Assembly (NCBI RefSeq): GCF_036226445.1
Contig: NZ_CP108474.1
Location: 1,550,001-1,614,000 of the forward strand
Direction: 5' to 3'
Source: Streptomyces sp. NBC_01255
GTDB lineage: Bacteria; Actinomycetota; Actinomycetes; Streptomycetales; Streptomycetaceae
DNA length: 64,000 nt
Of this stretch, positions 7,913 to 17,651 are shown in pieces (position 1 is the first letter of the stretch; every line of letters starts with the position of its first letter). Position numbers and translations under genes: made by a program. The notes beneath the pieces are model-generated. The model worked only from the letters and a program-made list of their open reading frames with translations, searched no databases and was not told the origin of the DNA.

Positions 7913-9220
7913 TCAACATTCCTTCACAGGACTCCCACTGACGAGGTGATAGGTCGCGCGCCCGTCGAGGAGGAGCGGGACGAGCATGCGCTGCGACTGG
8001 CGCATCGGCACGAACACCCCGGCGCCCGCCGGCCGGACGGTGACCCCGTGCAGGTCGAGTTCGTCGCCCACGTCGGCGTACTGCGCGGCGTCCAGGCGGT
8101 AGCCGCAGGGCGGGTCGGCGAGGATCTCCCCGGGCTCCGGCGGGTCGTTGTCGGCGCCGCCGAGGAAGACCGGGCCCCGGTCGGCGAATCCCCGGTGCCG
8201 GGCGGCCGCGGTGACCGCCGCGAGCGGCCCGCGCCGCTCGTCGACATAAGCGAACATACCTTCGAGTGTGGCGTGTTGGGTGGCGACGCGGCGCCGGTGG
8301 TTGCGCGCCGGGTCGTCCTGCTCGGCCTCGTCGAGCGCGTCCACACGGGTCTCGACGAGCAGGCCCGCCGCGTGCTTGATGCCCGCGGTGTTGCGCAGGA
8401 TCCGCTCCTGGCCGTCGCCCGCGACCTGCTTGACGGGCTTGCCGGTGAGGGGGTCGGTCCAGATGCCGTAGATGCCGGTGCTGTAGCCGGCGAGCCCGGC
8501 GGCGGGCCGGACGTAGGACTCCGAGAGCGTCCGGGACTCGTCGTGGACGTGAAGGTCGGCGTCGAGACTGCGGGGCCAGAGGGCGAGCAGGTCCTTGTCG
8601 TAGTAGCGGGGTGTGGCCCCGTACTCGTGGAGGTCGTAGACGAGTTCGGGGCGCCGGTCGCGGATGACGGCGGCCACGGCCCGGGCCTCGGCGGTGCGCA
8701 GGGCGATGTGGTCGCGGTTGACGTCGACGCCGTCGCCGTTGCCCCGGGTGTCTGCCTCCCGTCCGTCGGGGTTGGCGGTGGGGACGACGAGGAGAGTGGT
8801 CCGGGCGAGGAAGCGCAGGGTCTCCGCGTCCTGGGCGGAGGAGAGGTCGCGGAGCGTGCTCAGGCACGCCTCGCGGCCCGCGGGCTCGTCGCCGTGCTGG
8901 CTGCAGACGAGGAGCACGGTGGTACGGCCGGTGCCGAGGGTGGCGAGCCGCAGCGGTCGCCCCTGCGACGTGGTGCCGATCGTGCGCAGCGACACCCGGT
9001 CGCTCCCCCGGTCCACGGCCGCGAGGAACTCCCGCTCCTCGGCCTCCGTGGTCCACCGGGCCCCGTGGCTCGTCTCGAATCCGGTGCGCGGGAGGGGGCG
9101 CGGGGGCGCGCTGTCCGCCGCCTTGGCGGGGACGGTGACGAGCGGCAGCGCGAGGGCGGCCGCGCCCGCCGCGAGGGCGAGCACCCGGCGCGAACTCCGG
9201 TGCGTGGTACGGAGTCTCAT
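7913..9220 (-). CDS. Secreted M14-family zinc carboxypeptidase
   Basis: The 435-residue protein begins with a twin-Arg-containing hydrophobic signal ([17 protein letters not shown]) and carries an M14 metallopeptidase domain. The zinc-binding block [10 protein letters not shown] gives the His and Glu ligands, and [10 protein letters not shown] and [10 protein letters not shown] follow as in carboxypeptidase A-like enzymes. It should remove C-terminal residues from extracellular peptides. Its ATG overlaps the stop of the upstream dipeptidyl-peptidase by 4 bp, so the two form one secreted peptide-degrading operon. Confidence 0.9.
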   Translation of the reverse strand: MRLRTTHRSSRRVLALAAGAAALALPLVTVPAKAADSAPPRPLPRTGFETSHGARWTTEAEEREFLAAVDRGSDRVSLRTIGTTSQGRPLRLATLGTGRTTVLLVCSQHGDEPAGREACLSTLRDLSSAQDAETLRFLARTTLLVVPTANPDGREADTRGNGDGVDVNRDHIALRTAEARAVAAVIRDRRPELVYDLHEYGATPRYYDKDLLALWPRSLDADLHVHDESRTLSESYVRPAAGLAGYSTGIYGIWTDPLTGKPVKQVAGDGQERILRNTAGIKHAAGLLVETRVDALDEAEQDDPARNHRRRVATQHATLEGMFAYVDERRGPLAAVTAAARHRGFADRGPVFLGGADNDPPEPGEILADPPCGYRLDAAQYADVGDELDLHGVTVRPAGAGVFVPMRQSQRMLVPLLLDGRATYHLVSGSPVKEC

Positions 9221-11292
9221 CGGGCGGCTCCTGTCCCGGGAAGGCGCGGTCCGGTGACGGCGGCCGGGGGTACGGAGCCGCTGCCGCTCAGGGACGGCCG
9301 GGCGGCGGTCGACGGCAGGGCCGGGGCCGGTCCCGTCGTGGCCCGCGCGAACGCGTCCTTGCCGCCGACCAGGGGCAGCTTCGCCCAGGTACGGCTGAGG
9401 TCGAGGGTCACGGTCGGCGTGGTCGACGGAGGGTCGATCAGGTCCTTGTCGGTGCCGCCGACGATCAGGGCGAGGCGGTGGCCCGCCGGGACGACGTGGT
9501 CGGCGGAGGCGAGGTCCAGGGTGAGGGTGTACGCCCTGCCGGGGGTCAGCGGCCGCTCCTTGCGGGGGTCCGCCCAGGTGCCGAGGTCGGCCCAGCCGCG
9601 GCTGACGACCGTGTACCCGACGTCCGTCGTGCGGGCCCGGGTCTCCTTGAAGCAGGCGCTGTCGCCGGGTGTGCTCGGACCCCAGCAGGTGCGGTCGGTC
9701 AGCGTGGTGATGCCCTCTCCCGCCGCCGCGTAGTCGCGGATCGTGTCGGGGCCGAGGTCGACGAGGACGGCGGAGAGATGCGCGGTGGCGGTGGTCGGGG
9801 TGGCCGTGACCGTCACCTTCGAGGAGCCGGAGATCCGCAGGTCGCGGGAGAGCGGGCGGGTGACGAACCCGGCCTTCTCGGGGGTCGCGGAGTCGACGCG
9901 GGCGGCCCAGTCCAGCTCGCCGAGAGCCGGGTCGTCGGTGAAGGTCGCGGCGGAGCCGGGGGCGGCGGGCGTCCGGGCGAGGGTGCCGGCGCCGGGCTCG
10001 GCGCCGGGGGCGGGGCGCAGGGTGGTGGCCGAGGTGCCGCGCGGCGGCCAGTGCCGGTCGGTGGTCCAGCGGTCCGGTGCGCGCTCGATGTCGGCGACCG
10101 GTTCGCGGTCGATGCCGTTGTCGTATCCGAGCAGGTAGTGGTCGAACCAGCGGTGCAGGGTGCGGACCCAGTCGGCGCGCCGGAAGTCGAAGGGGTCGAC
10201 GTGGCCGGTCTGGGAGAGCCAGATCTTCCGCTCGACGCCGTGCGCGGCGAGCGCGTCCCACCACTGGCCGAACTGGTTGGCGCGGACGTTCAGATCCTGC
10301 TGTCCGTGGACGACGAAGACACTGGCCTTCACCTTCGAGGCGTCCGGCACATGGTTCCGCTCGCTCCAGGCGGGGGTCCAGTCGCCGCTGTACGGGGTGC
10401 CCGCGGCGATCCGGTCCTGGACGGCCCCGCAGCGGTCCCTGGCATCGGGGCTGCTCACGTAGTCGGAGAGCCAGCTCGGGTTGGCGTTGTAGAGGGGAGC
10501 GCCCTGGGAGTGGAAGTAGTCGTACCAGGACGAGATGGCACCGATCGGAACGATCGTTTTCAGCCCTTCCACGCCGGTGGCGGCCACACCGTTGGCGACG
10601 GTGCCGTCCCAGCTCTTGCCGATCATGCCGACGTTCCCGGTGCTCCAGCCGGTGGCCCCGGCCCTGGCCGTGCCGGTGCGGGTGGTGTAGCCGCGGGCGC
10701 GGCCGTTCAGCCAGTCGACGACGGCCTTGGCGGACCGGACGTCGGAGCGTCCGCCGACGTCGTCGCAGCCGTCGGAGCGGTTGGTGCCGGCGAGGTCGAC
10801 GCCGACGAAGGCGTAGCCGCGCGGGACGAAGTAGTTGTCGTAGAAAAGCGGGAACTGCACGGGGTTGCCGTCGGCGTCGTACGTCTTCTTCTGGCTCTCG
10901 TTGCCGCGCCCGCAACAGGCGTAGTACGGGCTGGCGTCCATGACGACCGGGATCTTCCGGCCTGCCGCGGCGGGCTCGCGGGGCCGGATGATGTCGACGG
11001 CGACCCGGTCGCCGCGCCCGTCCCCGTCGCCGTCGAGTCCGGTGTCGACCCAGACGGACTCGCGGATGGCGTCGGCGTAGGAGTGGACGGGCCGTGACTC
11101 GCGTACGGAACTCACGGCAGACGCAGCAGAAGCGGCAGGCGCGGCGGGCCCGGCGAACGCCGGGGCCACCGAGGGCTCGGGCTGCGCACCCGCCGGGGTG
11201 ACCAGGGTCGCGAGCAGGGCGGCCGTGGCCGCGGCCACGAGGGTTCCGTACGGCAGTCGGGCTCCGCGGGTTCTCCGCATTCGCATCGGCAT
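9217..11292 (-). CDS. Secreted Xaa-Pro dipeptidyl-peptidase (S15/CocE type)
   Basis: This 691-residue exported serine peptidase removes X-Pro dipeptides. It has a signal peptide ending near PAGAQPE, an alpha/beta-hydrolase core with the nucleophile motif GKSWDG, a jelly-roll C-terminal domain typical of the CocE/S15 family, and family segments such as [11 protein letters not shown] and [15 protein letters not shown] 11292 is chosen just before the basic start of the signal; ATG 11286 is equally possible. The downstream M14 carboxypeptidase is translationally coupled. Confidence 0.88.
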   Translation of the reverse strand: MPMRMRRTRGARLPYGTLVAAATAALLATLVTPAGAQPEPSVAPAFAGPAAPAASAASAVSSVRESRPVHSYADAIRESVWVDTGLDGDGDGRGDRVAVDIIRPREPAAAGRKIPVVMDASPYYACCGRGNESQKKTYDADGNPVQFPLFYDNYFVPRGYAFVGVDLAGTNRSDGCDDVGGRSDVRSAKAVVDWLNGRARGYTTRTGTARAGATGWSTGNVGMIGKSWDGTVANGVAATGVEGLKTIVPIGAISSWYDYFHSQGAPLYNANPSWLSDYVSSPDARDRCGAVQDRIAAGTPYSGDWTPAWSERNHVPDASKVKASVFVVHGQQDLNVRANQFGQWWDALAAHGVERKIWLSQTGHVDPFDFRRADWVRTLHRWFDHYLLGYDNGIDREPVADIERAPDRWTTDRHWPPRGTSATTLRPAPGAEPGAGTLARTPAAPGSAATFTDDPALGELDWAARVDSATPEKAGFVTRPLSRDLRISGSSKVTVTATPTTATAHLSAVLVDLGPDTIRDYAAAGEGITTLTDRTCWGPSTPGDSACFKETRARTTDVGYTVVSRGWADLGTWADPRKERPLTPGRAYTLTLDLASADHVVPAGHRLALIVGGTDKDLIDPPSTTPTVTLDLSRTWAKLPLVGGKDAFARATTGPAPALPSTAARPSLSGSGSVPPAAVTGPRLPGTGAAR

Positions 11293-11516
11293 GGGCGGGA
11301 ACGTACCCCGGTCAACTCCCGCGCAAAAGAGTGCAGGAGGCAATCAGGGGTGATTCGGGGTCATCCCCGAGACGGAGGGGTTCATGTCGGCCGAATGGCG
11401 ATCGTGTGACAGGGGGTCCTCTGGACGTGACGGTGCGTCGGGGGCTGAATAGGCTCCGAACTAAGGACCGACGACCACCCGCGCGTCTTACGTTTCTTAT
11501 GACTTGGGGAGCACCT

Positions 11517-13067
11517 GTGCACCGCAGAATCATCGTTCCGAGCGCCCTCGCGGCCTCCCTGCTGCTGGCGATCCCGGCATCGGCGGCCGACTTCCTTCCT
11601 GGGGCCCCGGGCATCGGCGACTCCTACTACCCCGCCAGCGGCAACGGCGGCTACGACGTCTCCCATTACGACCTGCGGCTGAAGTACCAGCCGGAGACCG
11701 ATCTGCTCGAAGGTACGGCGACGATCCTCGCCACGACGAAGCAGAACCTGTCCCGGTTCAACCTGGACCTCGGGCTGAAGGTCAGCGAGGTCCGGGTCAA
11801 CGGGCGCCTCGCGAAGTTCACCACCTCGGGCGACCACGAGCTGGAGGTGACCCCGGCCGCCCCGCTGGAGAAGAACAAGGCGATCTCGGTGGTCGTGCGC
11901 TACGCGGGCAAGCCCTCCGAGTTCAAGGTCGACGGCTGGTCGGCCTGGGCCCGTACCCCGGACGGCGGCGTCGCCGCGCAGGAGCCGGACTCGGCCGTCT
12001 GGTGGTTCCCGTCGAACGACCACCCGCTGGACAAGGCCACCTTCGACGTCTCCGTCTCCGTACCGGACGGCACGCAGGCCATCAGCAACGGCGTGCTCCA
12101 GTCGCAGTCCTCGCGGCTGGGCTGGACGCGCTTCAACTGGCGTTCGAACAAGCCGCAGGCGACCTACCTGGCCACGCTCGCCGTCGGCAAGTTCGACATC
12201 ACGACGGACAAGACGGCGAACGGGCTGCCGGTCCTCAACGCGTACAGCAAGGACCTCGGCGACAACGCGGGCGCGGCGCGCGCCTCGATCGAGCGCACGA
12301 CCGAGGTCGCGGAGTGGCTGGAGGGGGTCTTCGGGCCGTACCCCTTCAACTCCCTCGGCGGGTACGTGCCGAACGTGACCAGCGGCTTCGCCCTGGAGAC
12401 GCAGACCCGCCCGTTCTACAGCCCGCGGCAGTTCGCCAACGGCGCGAACGTGTCGGTCGTCGTCCACGAGCTGGCGCACCAGTGGTACGGCGACAGCGTT
12501 TCCGTCCAGGACTGGAAGGACATCTGGGTCAACGAGGGCTTCGCCCGCTACAGCCAGTGGCTGTGGTCGGAGAAGGAGGGCGAAGGCACGGCCCAGGAGC
12601 TGGCGGACTACGTGTACGCCACGCGGACGGCCGAGGACCCGTTCTGGACGGTCAAGCCGGGTGACCCGGGCGCGGAGAACCAGTTCCACATCGCCGTCTA
12701 CGACCGGGGCGCCCTGGCGCTCCAGGCCCTGCGCAACGAGATCGGCGACGAGGACTTCTTCGCGATCCTGAAGGGCTGGCCGCAGGAATTCGCCTACGGG
12801 AACGCGCGGGTCGGCGACTTCGTGCGGTACGCGGAGCGGGTCTCCGGCAAGCCGCTGGCCGGGCTCTTCGACACCTGGCTGTACCAGCCGTCGAAGCCGG
12901 CCGCTTCGACGGCGGCCGCGGCCGGTCTGTCCGCCCCCGCGGCGGCGCCGGCAGCAGGTCCGGCCGCGCGGTCGGCGGCGCGGTCGGCCGCTCCGAAGCC
13001 CGCGCAGCCGAAGTCGTGGAAGAAGATCGCGGCGACGAACACGGTCCACGACCACGACGAGCACTGA
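11517..13067 (+). CDS. Secreted M1-family aminopeptidase
   Basis: The 516-residue zinc aminopeptidase has a signal peptide (VHRRIIVPSALAAS to ASA), the M1 N-terminal beta domain, and a catalytic domain with HELAHQW at 317-323 and the third ligand in NEGFARY. GTG 11517 has a good ribosome site, GGGGA at 11506-11510; no upstream start has one. The C-terminal helical domain of large M1 enzymes is absent, as in other short Streptomyces forms. An Ala/Pro-rich tail ends in HDHDEH, which might bind metal. It is divergent from the peptidase operon at 7913-11292. Confidence 0.92.
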   Translation: MHRRIIVPSALAASLLLAIPASAADFLPGAPGIGDSYYPASGNGGYDVSHYDLRLKYQPETDLLEGTATILATTKQNLSRFNLDLGLKVSEVRVNGRLAKFTTSGDHELEVTPAAPLEKNKAISVVVRYAGKPSEFKVDGWSAWARTPDGGVAAQEPDSAVWWFPSNDHPLDKATFDVSVSVPDGTQAISNGVLQSQSSRLGWTRFNWRSNKPQATYLATLAVGKFDITTDKTANGLPVLNAYSKDLGDNAGAARASIERTTEVAEWLEGVFGPYPFNSLGGYVPNVTSGFALETQTRPFYSPRQFANGANVSVVVHELAHQWYGDSVSVQDWKDIWVNEGFARYSQWLWSEKEGEGTAQELADYVYATRTAEDPFWTVKPGDPGAENQFHIAVYDRGALALQALRNEIGDEDFFAILKGWPQEFAYGNARVGDFVRYAERVSGKPLAGLFDTWLYQPSKPAASTAAAAGLSAPAAAPAAGPAARSAARSAAPKPAQPKSWKKIAATNTVHDHDEH

Positions 13068-13089
13068 CCGCACGACCGCACGACCCTCG
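13066..13089 (+). repeat. 8-bp tandem repeat just after the M1 stop codon
   Basis: GACCGCAC is present twice (13066-13073, 13074-13081), followed by a partial copy, overlapping the end of TGA at 13065-13067. Confidence 0.6.
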
Positions 13090-13109
13090 TACGGTGACCG
13101 GGCCGTCCG

Positions 13110-13994
13110 TCAGCGCTTCCCGCGGCGGGCGGCCCCGCGTGCCTTCCGGGCCAGGGGCAGGTAGCGCAGCCGCTCGGGCAGGACGGGGACCACGGCCCGG
13201 ACGACCAGGGCGAACCGGCGCAGCGCGCGCTCCTGCGCGTCCGTCCACTCCAGGCCGATGGCCTCGCGGGCGTCCGGGGGCATCAGGCCCACGGTGAGGA
13301 AGGCCCGCAGCCGCAGGAACGGGCGGCGCAGTACGGGCCAGAGCAGCCGGAGCGCGAGCCGGACGGGCAGGGGCCCCCGGTCCGGGGCGGGCACCGGCAG
13401 GTCCGGGTCGAGCAGCTCCCGGACGACGACGGTCGCCTCCAGCTCCTCGGCGAGGACCCTGCGGTAATAGGGCCAGAACTCCTCGACCGTCTGCGGCATG
13501 TCCCGGTCGTGGATGCCGAGGACGCGGCCGACCCGGAGCCACTCGGCGTACAGCTGCCGTTCCTGGGCGTCGGTGAGGGGGCGGGCGAGGAGGCCGAGAC
13601 CGTACCGGTAGACGGGGAAGCCGGTCGCGTGCACCCACGAGTAGTAGGCCGGGGTGAGGGCGTGGTACTTGCGGCCGTGGGCGTCGGTGCCCTGGATGTC
13701 GCGGTGCAGCCGTCGAAGGCGGCGGCCCTCCTCGGCGGCCTCCTCGCCTCCGTACACCCAGAGCTGGACCGAGCGCAGGGAGCGCTCGCCGCGGCCCCAG
13801 GGGTCGGTGCGGAAGACGGAGTGCTCGTCGACCCCGGCGCCGATCGCGGGGTGGGCGACCTGCATGGCGAGGGCGGCGGGCAGCATCAGGAGTGCCCGGA
13901 CGTCCCCGGCGACGCTCCACAGCACGCCGCCGACGGGCGGGGGTGCGGGATCGCCGGCCGGGATTCGGGCGGCGGACTCCTGCGGGCGGTTCAT
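13110..13994 (-). CDS. MpaB-like oxygenase (DUF2236)
   Basis: The family includes rubber oxygenase Lcp and the MpaB oxygenase of mycophenolate synthesis, heme-dependent enzymes that cleave or oxidise isoprenoid chains. This 294-residue form has the family features: DVRALLMLPAALAMQVAHPAIGAGV at the N-terminus, the RTDPWGR segment, and the conserved ALTPAYYSWVHATGF helix with a likely heme-ligand His. There is no signal peptide, so it is cytoplasmic or peripheral. ATG 13994 is supported by GAGGAG about 8 nt upstream. Substrate unknown. Confidence 0.85.
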   Translation of the reverse strand: MNRPQESAARIPAGDPAPPPVGGVLWSVAGDVRALLMLPAALAMQVAHPAIGAGVDEHSVFRTDPWGRGERSLRSVQLWVYGGEEAAEEGRRLRRLHRDIQGTDAHGRKYHALTPAYYSWVHATGFPVYRYGLGLLARPLTDAQERQLYAEWLRVGRVLGIHDRDMPQTVEEFWPYYRRVLAEELEATVVVRELLDPDLPVPAPDRGPLPVRLALRLLWPVLRRPFLRLRAFLTVGLMPPDAREAIGLEWTDAQERALRRFALVVRAVVPVLPERLRYLPLARKARGAARRGKR

Positions 13995-14048
13995 ACGGTC
14001 GCTCTCCTCACACATCCGGTCACATGTCCAGGCTGCACCCACGACGAA

Positions 14049-14089
14049 GGGGCCGTCACCCGGGCGTTCTGCTGCCCGGGGACGGCCCC
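14049..14089 (-). terminator. Strong hairpin terminator after the AtpF-like gene
   Basis: Arms of 17 and 16 nt (14049-14065, 14074-14089) pair with one bulged A and an 8-nt loop. It lies downstream of the stop at 14108 and separates this gene from the mpaB-like gene. Confidence 0.82.
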
Positions 14090-14107
14090 CTCATGGAGAA
14101 CCTGGGG

Positions 14108-14596
14108 TCAGGAGCGGTCGGCCCCGACCGGCTCGCCGACGATGCGGGTGGCGAGGGCGTGGGCCCAGGCGTCGACGTCCGCGGTGAGCTCGCGCTCGGC
14201 GGCGGCGCGCTCGGCGGCGATCTTCTCGGCACCGGCGGCGAGGATGGCCTCGCGCTCGGCGTTGCCCTCGGCGCGGGCGGCGGCGATGGCGGCCGAGCCC
14301 TCCTCGGTGGCCCTGGAGCGGATGCGCGCGGCCTCGTGGCGGGCCTCGGCGAGCTCCGCCTCGTACTGCTCGCGGATCTGCGTGGCCTCGGAGCGCAGGT
14401 CGTCGGCGCGGCCGGTGCCGCCGTCGATGGCGTCCTCACGCTCGTCGAGCGTGCGGCGGATCTTGGGCAGGATCCCCTTGGCCAGGATGAGGAAGGTGAG
14501 GGCAAACAACACCACGCCGAGAATGAGCTCGGCCCAGACGGGGTTGAGGGGACCAAGGTCCATTTCGAAGACAGTGGGGTTACTCGCGAGGGTCAT
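14108..14596 (-). CDS. Orphan F0F1 ATP synthase subunit b-like protein
   Basis: The 162-residue protein has the b-subunit layout: a single membrane helix near 22-41 with the following LPKIRRTLDERE segment, then a long charged coiled coil with the typical QYEAELAEARHEAARIR pattern and a closing RIVGE. Unlike true AtpF it stands alone, between an oxygenase and a sphingomyelinase, and stops about 20 residues short of the region that in AtpF contacts the delta subunit. It may be a spare stator subunit or a membrane-anchored coiled-coil scaffold. A start at the internal ATG 14563 is possible. Confidence 0.82.
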   Translation of the reverse strand: MTLASNPTVFEMDLGPLNPVWAELILGVVLFALTFLILAKGILPKIRRTLDEREDAIDGGTGRADDLRSEATQIREQYEAELAEARHEAARIRSRATEEGSAAIAAARAEGNAEREAILAAGAEKIAAERAAAERELTADVDAWAHALATRIVGEPVGADRS

Positions 14597-14766
14597 GCGC
14601 GCATTCTACCTGGTTCAAATAAGGACAATTCAGACACCGGGGCGAGAGTTGGCGCGGTTGTGCGAGTTCGGCAAGATTCCCGGCATCCAAAGGCTACCGG
14701 AAGGTAACCACGGCTGATTGTATGTGCGGCGCCAGGCCAACCCCCCACGCCTCCTTGGGAGTTCCC

Positions 14767-15756
14767 TTGTCCTTCGCCGCGCTCCGCCGCGCCCCCGGCG
14801 CCGCCCTTTCCCTCGCGCTCGCCGCCGCCACCCTGGCGGCGACCGCCCCGGCCGCCGGCGCCGCCTCCGCCGCGACCGCCGAGGCCCCGCGCCTGAAGGT
14901 GCTCACGTACAACGCGTTCCTCTTCTCCAAGTCCCTCTACCCGAACTGGGGCCAGGACCACCGGGCCAAGGCGATCCCCGCCGCCTCCTTCTTCCAGGGG
15001 CAGGACGTCGTCGTGATCCAGGAGGCCTTCGACAACTCCTCCTCCGACGCGCTCAAGGCGAACGCCGCCGCGCAGTACCCGCACCAGACCCCGGTCATGG
15101 GCCGCAGCAAGACCGGCTGGGACGCCACCGGCGGGGCCTACTCCGCGACCACGCCCGAGGACGGCGGGGTGACGATCTTCAGCAAGTGGCCGATCGTCCG
15201 CAAGGAGCAGTACGTCTACAAGGACGCCTGCGGCGCCGACTGGTTCTCGAACAAGGGCTTCGTCTACACCGTCCTGGACGTGAACGGGAGCCGGGTCCAC
15301 GTCGTCGGCACCCACGCCCAGTCCACCGACCCGGGCTGCTCGGCGGGCGAGGCGGCGCAGATGCGCAGCCGCCAGTTCAAGGCGATGGACGCCTTCCTCG
15401 ACGCCAAGAACATCCCGGCGAACGAGCAGGTCATCGTCGCCGGCGACATGAACGTCGACTCGCGCACGTCCGAGTACGGCACGATGCTCGCCGACGCGGG
15501 CCTGGCGGGGGCCGACTCGCGCACCGGCCACCCGTACTCCTTCGACACCGAGCTGAACTCGATCGCCTCCGAGCGCTACCCGGACGACCCGCGCGAGGAC
15601 CTCGACTACGTCCTCTACCGGGCCGGGAACGCCCGCCCCGCCGGCTGGACCAACCACGTGGTCCTGGAGAAGAGCACCCCGTGGACGGTCTCCAGCTGGG
15701 GCACGCAGTACACGTACACCAACCTCTCCGACCACTACCCCGTCACCGGCTTCTGA
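14767..15756 (+). CDS. Secreted sphingomyelin phosphodiesterase (neutral sphingomyelinase C)
   Basis: The enzyme hydrolyses sphingomyelin to ceramide and phosphocholine outside the cell. The 329-residue protein has a signal peptide and a DNase I-like fold with catalytic elements in order: LTYNAFLF (metal-site Asn), VVIQEAF (Glu), GDMNVDSR (Asp and Asn) and SDHYPV (Asp-His). TTG 14767 is selected because GGGAG at 14757-14761 lies 5 nt upstream; an ATG at 14722 would add 15 residues without a ribosome site. Length matches the bacterial family. Confidence 0.9.
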   Translation: MSFAALRRAPGAALSLALAAATLAATAPAAGAASAATAEAPRLKVLTYNAFLFSKSLYPNWGQDHRAKAIPAASFFQGQDVVVIQEAFDNSSSDALKANAAAQYPHQTPVMGRSKTGWDATGGAYSATTPEDGGVTIFSKWPIVRKEQYVYKDACGADWFSNKGFVYTVLDVNGSRVHVVGTHAQSTDPGCSAGEAAQMRSRQFKAMDAFLDAKNIPANEQVIVAGDMNVDSRTSEYGTMLADAGLAGADSRTGHPYSFDTELNSIASERYPDDPREDLDYVLYRAGNARPAGWTNHVVLEKSTPWTVSSWGTQYTYTNLSDHYPVTGF

Positions 15757-15784
15757 CCGACCGGCCCGGAGCTGGTACCTGGTC

Positions 15785-16270
15785 CTAGTACCCGGACCGG
15801 CCGAACACGCTGTACAGCCAGACGCCGAGGACCCCGGCGACGCAGAGCAGGACGAACCACGAGCCGAGGCTCGTGTGCCGCGACGTGCGGGGTCTGCCGG
15901 GGCGGGCGGCACGCGCCGCCCGCTTCCCGGGCTTGCCCTCCGGCCGTCCCGCGCGGGACGGCCCCTGGGCCGTGTCGGCGCCGGCGGCGACATCGGCGAG
16001 CAGCCGCCGGCAGATCGTCGCCAGCTCCGCCGTCCCGGCCGTCAGGTCGACGACCGTCTCGCTCCGGGCCGGGGCGGTGGTCCCCCCGTCGAGGAGCCGC
16101 CCGGCGCGCAGCAGCGCCCGGTCCTTGCCCCCGGTCGGGGCGAGACTGATCCAGCGGCCCACGTGCTCGCCCCGGATGACCACGCCACCGCCCCGCTCCC
16201 GGTAGACGGTGTGCTCCCGCCACAGGATTCCGGCCAACTCGTCAGCCGTCTCCCTGAGTTGCGCGTACAT
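15785..16270 (-). CDS. Hypothetical tail-anchored protein
   Basis: The 161-residue protein has a cytoplasmic N-terminal domain (TADELAGILWREHTVYRERG, then VIRGEHVGRWISLAP), a basic Pro/Gly/Arg linker (KPGKRAARAARPGRP) and one C-terminal membrane helix at about 137-156, ending RSGY. It has no signal peptide, so it should be inserted by its tail. GGGGAG lies 5 nt before ATG 16270. No family recognised. Confidence 0.72.
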   Translation of the reverse strand: MYAQLRETADELAGILWREHTVYRERGGGVVIRGEHVGRWISLAPTGGKDRALLRAGRLLDGGTTAPARSETVVDLTAGTAELATICRRLLADVAAGADTAQGPSRAGRPEGKPGKRAARAARPGRPRTSRHTSLGSWFVLLCVAGVLGVWLYSVFGRSGY

Positions 16271-16363
16271 CTGACTCCCCTGTTGCCGTTCCCCCGATTC
16301 GAACAGCCGCCGACTCTAGCCCCCACCACCCACAGCGCCCGCGATGCCCCGCCCCCGTGCCCC

Positions 16364-16846
16364 TTACGCGCCGAAGTCGTACACGGTGACCGGTATCCCC
16401 CGGTCCACGAGCCTGCGGACGACCATCGGCCCGACCTCGTCCCAGGAACCGCCGGCCAGTCCGCAGCCGATGCGCGGCATGTGGACGGACGCGCCCAGCT
16501 CCGCCGCCTTGTCGCCGAGCAGCCCGAGCGCGGTGTCGATCGCCCCGTACCGCACGGGCACGGCCTGGTTCCGGACCGTCCGTATGCCGTGCTGGCCCAC
16601 CATGTTGGCCACCCACACGTCGGGTTCGACCCGCACGAACTGGGCGGCGCCGAGTCCGAAGTCGTTGTCCGCCCGGTCGCGGTGCCACCGCCGGAAAGCC
16701 CTCTCCGGCTCCGGCCAGCGGCGCGTGAGCGCGAGGACGAAGCCCCTGCCCCAGCTCCCGGCGTCGTTGCAGACGTGGGCGATGATCCTGACGCCCTCGC
16801 CGTGCGGGGCGGTCGCGTCGCCTTCGACGTACGTGATCCCGTTCAT
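16364..16846 (-). CDS. Macro-domain protein (ADP-ribose binding)
   Basis: The macro domain binds ADP-ribose and often removes it from proteins or from O-acetyl-ADP-ribose. The 160-residue product is a single macro domain: YVEGDATAP, then IIAHVCNDAGSWGRGF (the ADP-ribose-binding loop with Asn) and the second loop MPRIGCGLAGGSW. It resembles the TARG1/ALC1-type branch rather than MacroD. ATG 16846 is chosen as the strand YVEGDAT starts within six residues. It is divergent from the MerR gene and may share its control region. Confidence 0.88.
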   Translation of the reverse strand: MNGITYVEGDATAPHGEGVRIIAHVCNDAGSWGRGFVLALTRRWPEPERAFRRWHRDRADNDFGLGAAQFVRVEPDVWVANMVGQHGIRTVRNQAVPVRYGAIDTALGLLGDKAAELGASVHMPRIGCGLAGGSWDEVGPMVVRRLVDRGIPVTVYDFGA

Positions 16847-16867
16847 GTCGATCACGCTACGGGCAGC

Positions 16868-16919
16868 CACTGACAGTGTGCGTGGTCTTTTACAGCGGTG
16901 GTGAGACAGCAATACTGTC
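16868..16919. promoter_or_regulatory. Divergent control region with two dyads and a leaderless MerR promoter
   Basis: Directly visible: CACTG-A-CAGTG at 16868-16878, GACAG-caata-CTGTC at 16905-16919, and TTTACA (16889-16894) with a 16-bp spacer to AATACT (16911-16916), which ends 6 nt before GTG 16923. The second dyad overlaps the -10 box, as expected for autoregulation. Assignment to MerR is inference. Confidence 0.55.
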
Positions 16920-16922
16920 CAA

Positions 16923-17651
16923 GTGAGCGACGAGGAACACGAGCCGAGCTATACGGTCGACGAGCTGGCCGCGCGGGCCGGGGTCACGGTGCGGACCGTG
17001 CGGTTCTACGGGACGCGGGGGCTGCTGCCGCCGCCCGTCATCGGGGCCCGGCGGGTCGGTCACTACGGGCCCGGGCATCTGGCGCGGCTCGCGCTCATCG
17101 AGGAGCTCCAGCGGCAGGGTATGACGCTGGCCGCGATCGAGCGGTATCTGGAGCAGTTGCCGGACGACCTCAGCGAGCAGGACCTGGCGATCCACCGCGC
17201 GCTCGTGGCCTCCTGGGCGCCCGAGTCCGCCGAGGAGATCACCCTGCGCGAGCTGGAGCGGCGCGCCGGGCGGGCCCTGACCGAGCAGGATGTCGAGCGG
17301 CTCGCCGCGATGGGGGTGGTGGAGCGGATCCCCGGGAGTGAGGACTTCCGGCTCGACGGGACGTTGCTGCGGCTCGGGGTCGAGCTGCTCGACGTGCCGA
17401 TCGAGCACGAGACGATCCTCGCCTCCCGGACCGTCCTCGTGGAGCACGCGCGCTCCGCCGCCCAGGAGCTCTCCCGGCTCTTCCGGGACGAGGTGTGGAA
17501 CCCGTACCGGGAGAGCGCCGAGGACCCGGACCACCTGAACGCCATGCGGTCGCTCTCGGCCCATATGCAGCCGATGGTGGTCCAGGCCCTGGTCACGGCG
17601 TTCCAGCGCTCGCTCCGCGAGGAGCTGCGCGCCGCGTTCAGGAGTCGGTGA
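16923..17651 (+). CDS. MerR-family transcriptional regulator
   Basis: The 242-residue protein has an N-terminal MerR winged helix (YTVDELAARAGVTVRTVRFYGTRGLL, residues 10-35) followed by the HYGPGHLARLALIEEL wing and a long helical effector domain without the metal-binding Cys pattern. It likely senses an organic ligand or acyl-CoA. It is probably leaderless. Its last 14 bp overlap the end of the convergent fadB-like gene; control of that block is plausible but unproven. Confidence 0.9.
   Translation: MSDEEHEPSYTVDELAARAGVTVRTVRFYGTRGLLPPPVIGARRVGHYGPGHLARLALIEELQRQGMTLAAIERYLEQLPDDLSEQDLAIHRALVASWAPESAEEITLRELERRAGRALTEQDVERLAAMGVVERIPGSEDFRLDGTLLRLGVELLDVPIEHETILASRTVLVEHARSAAQELSRLFRDEVWNPYRESAEDPDHLNAMRSLSAHMQPMVVQALVTAFQRSLREELRAAFRSR

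Noticed and set aside
7913..10915. Leftward open frame of 1000 codons as one giant protein
   Set aside because: Only the part from ATG 9220 is the M14 peptidase. The rest lies over the dipeptidyl-peptidase gene in another frame and is Arg-rich nonsense.
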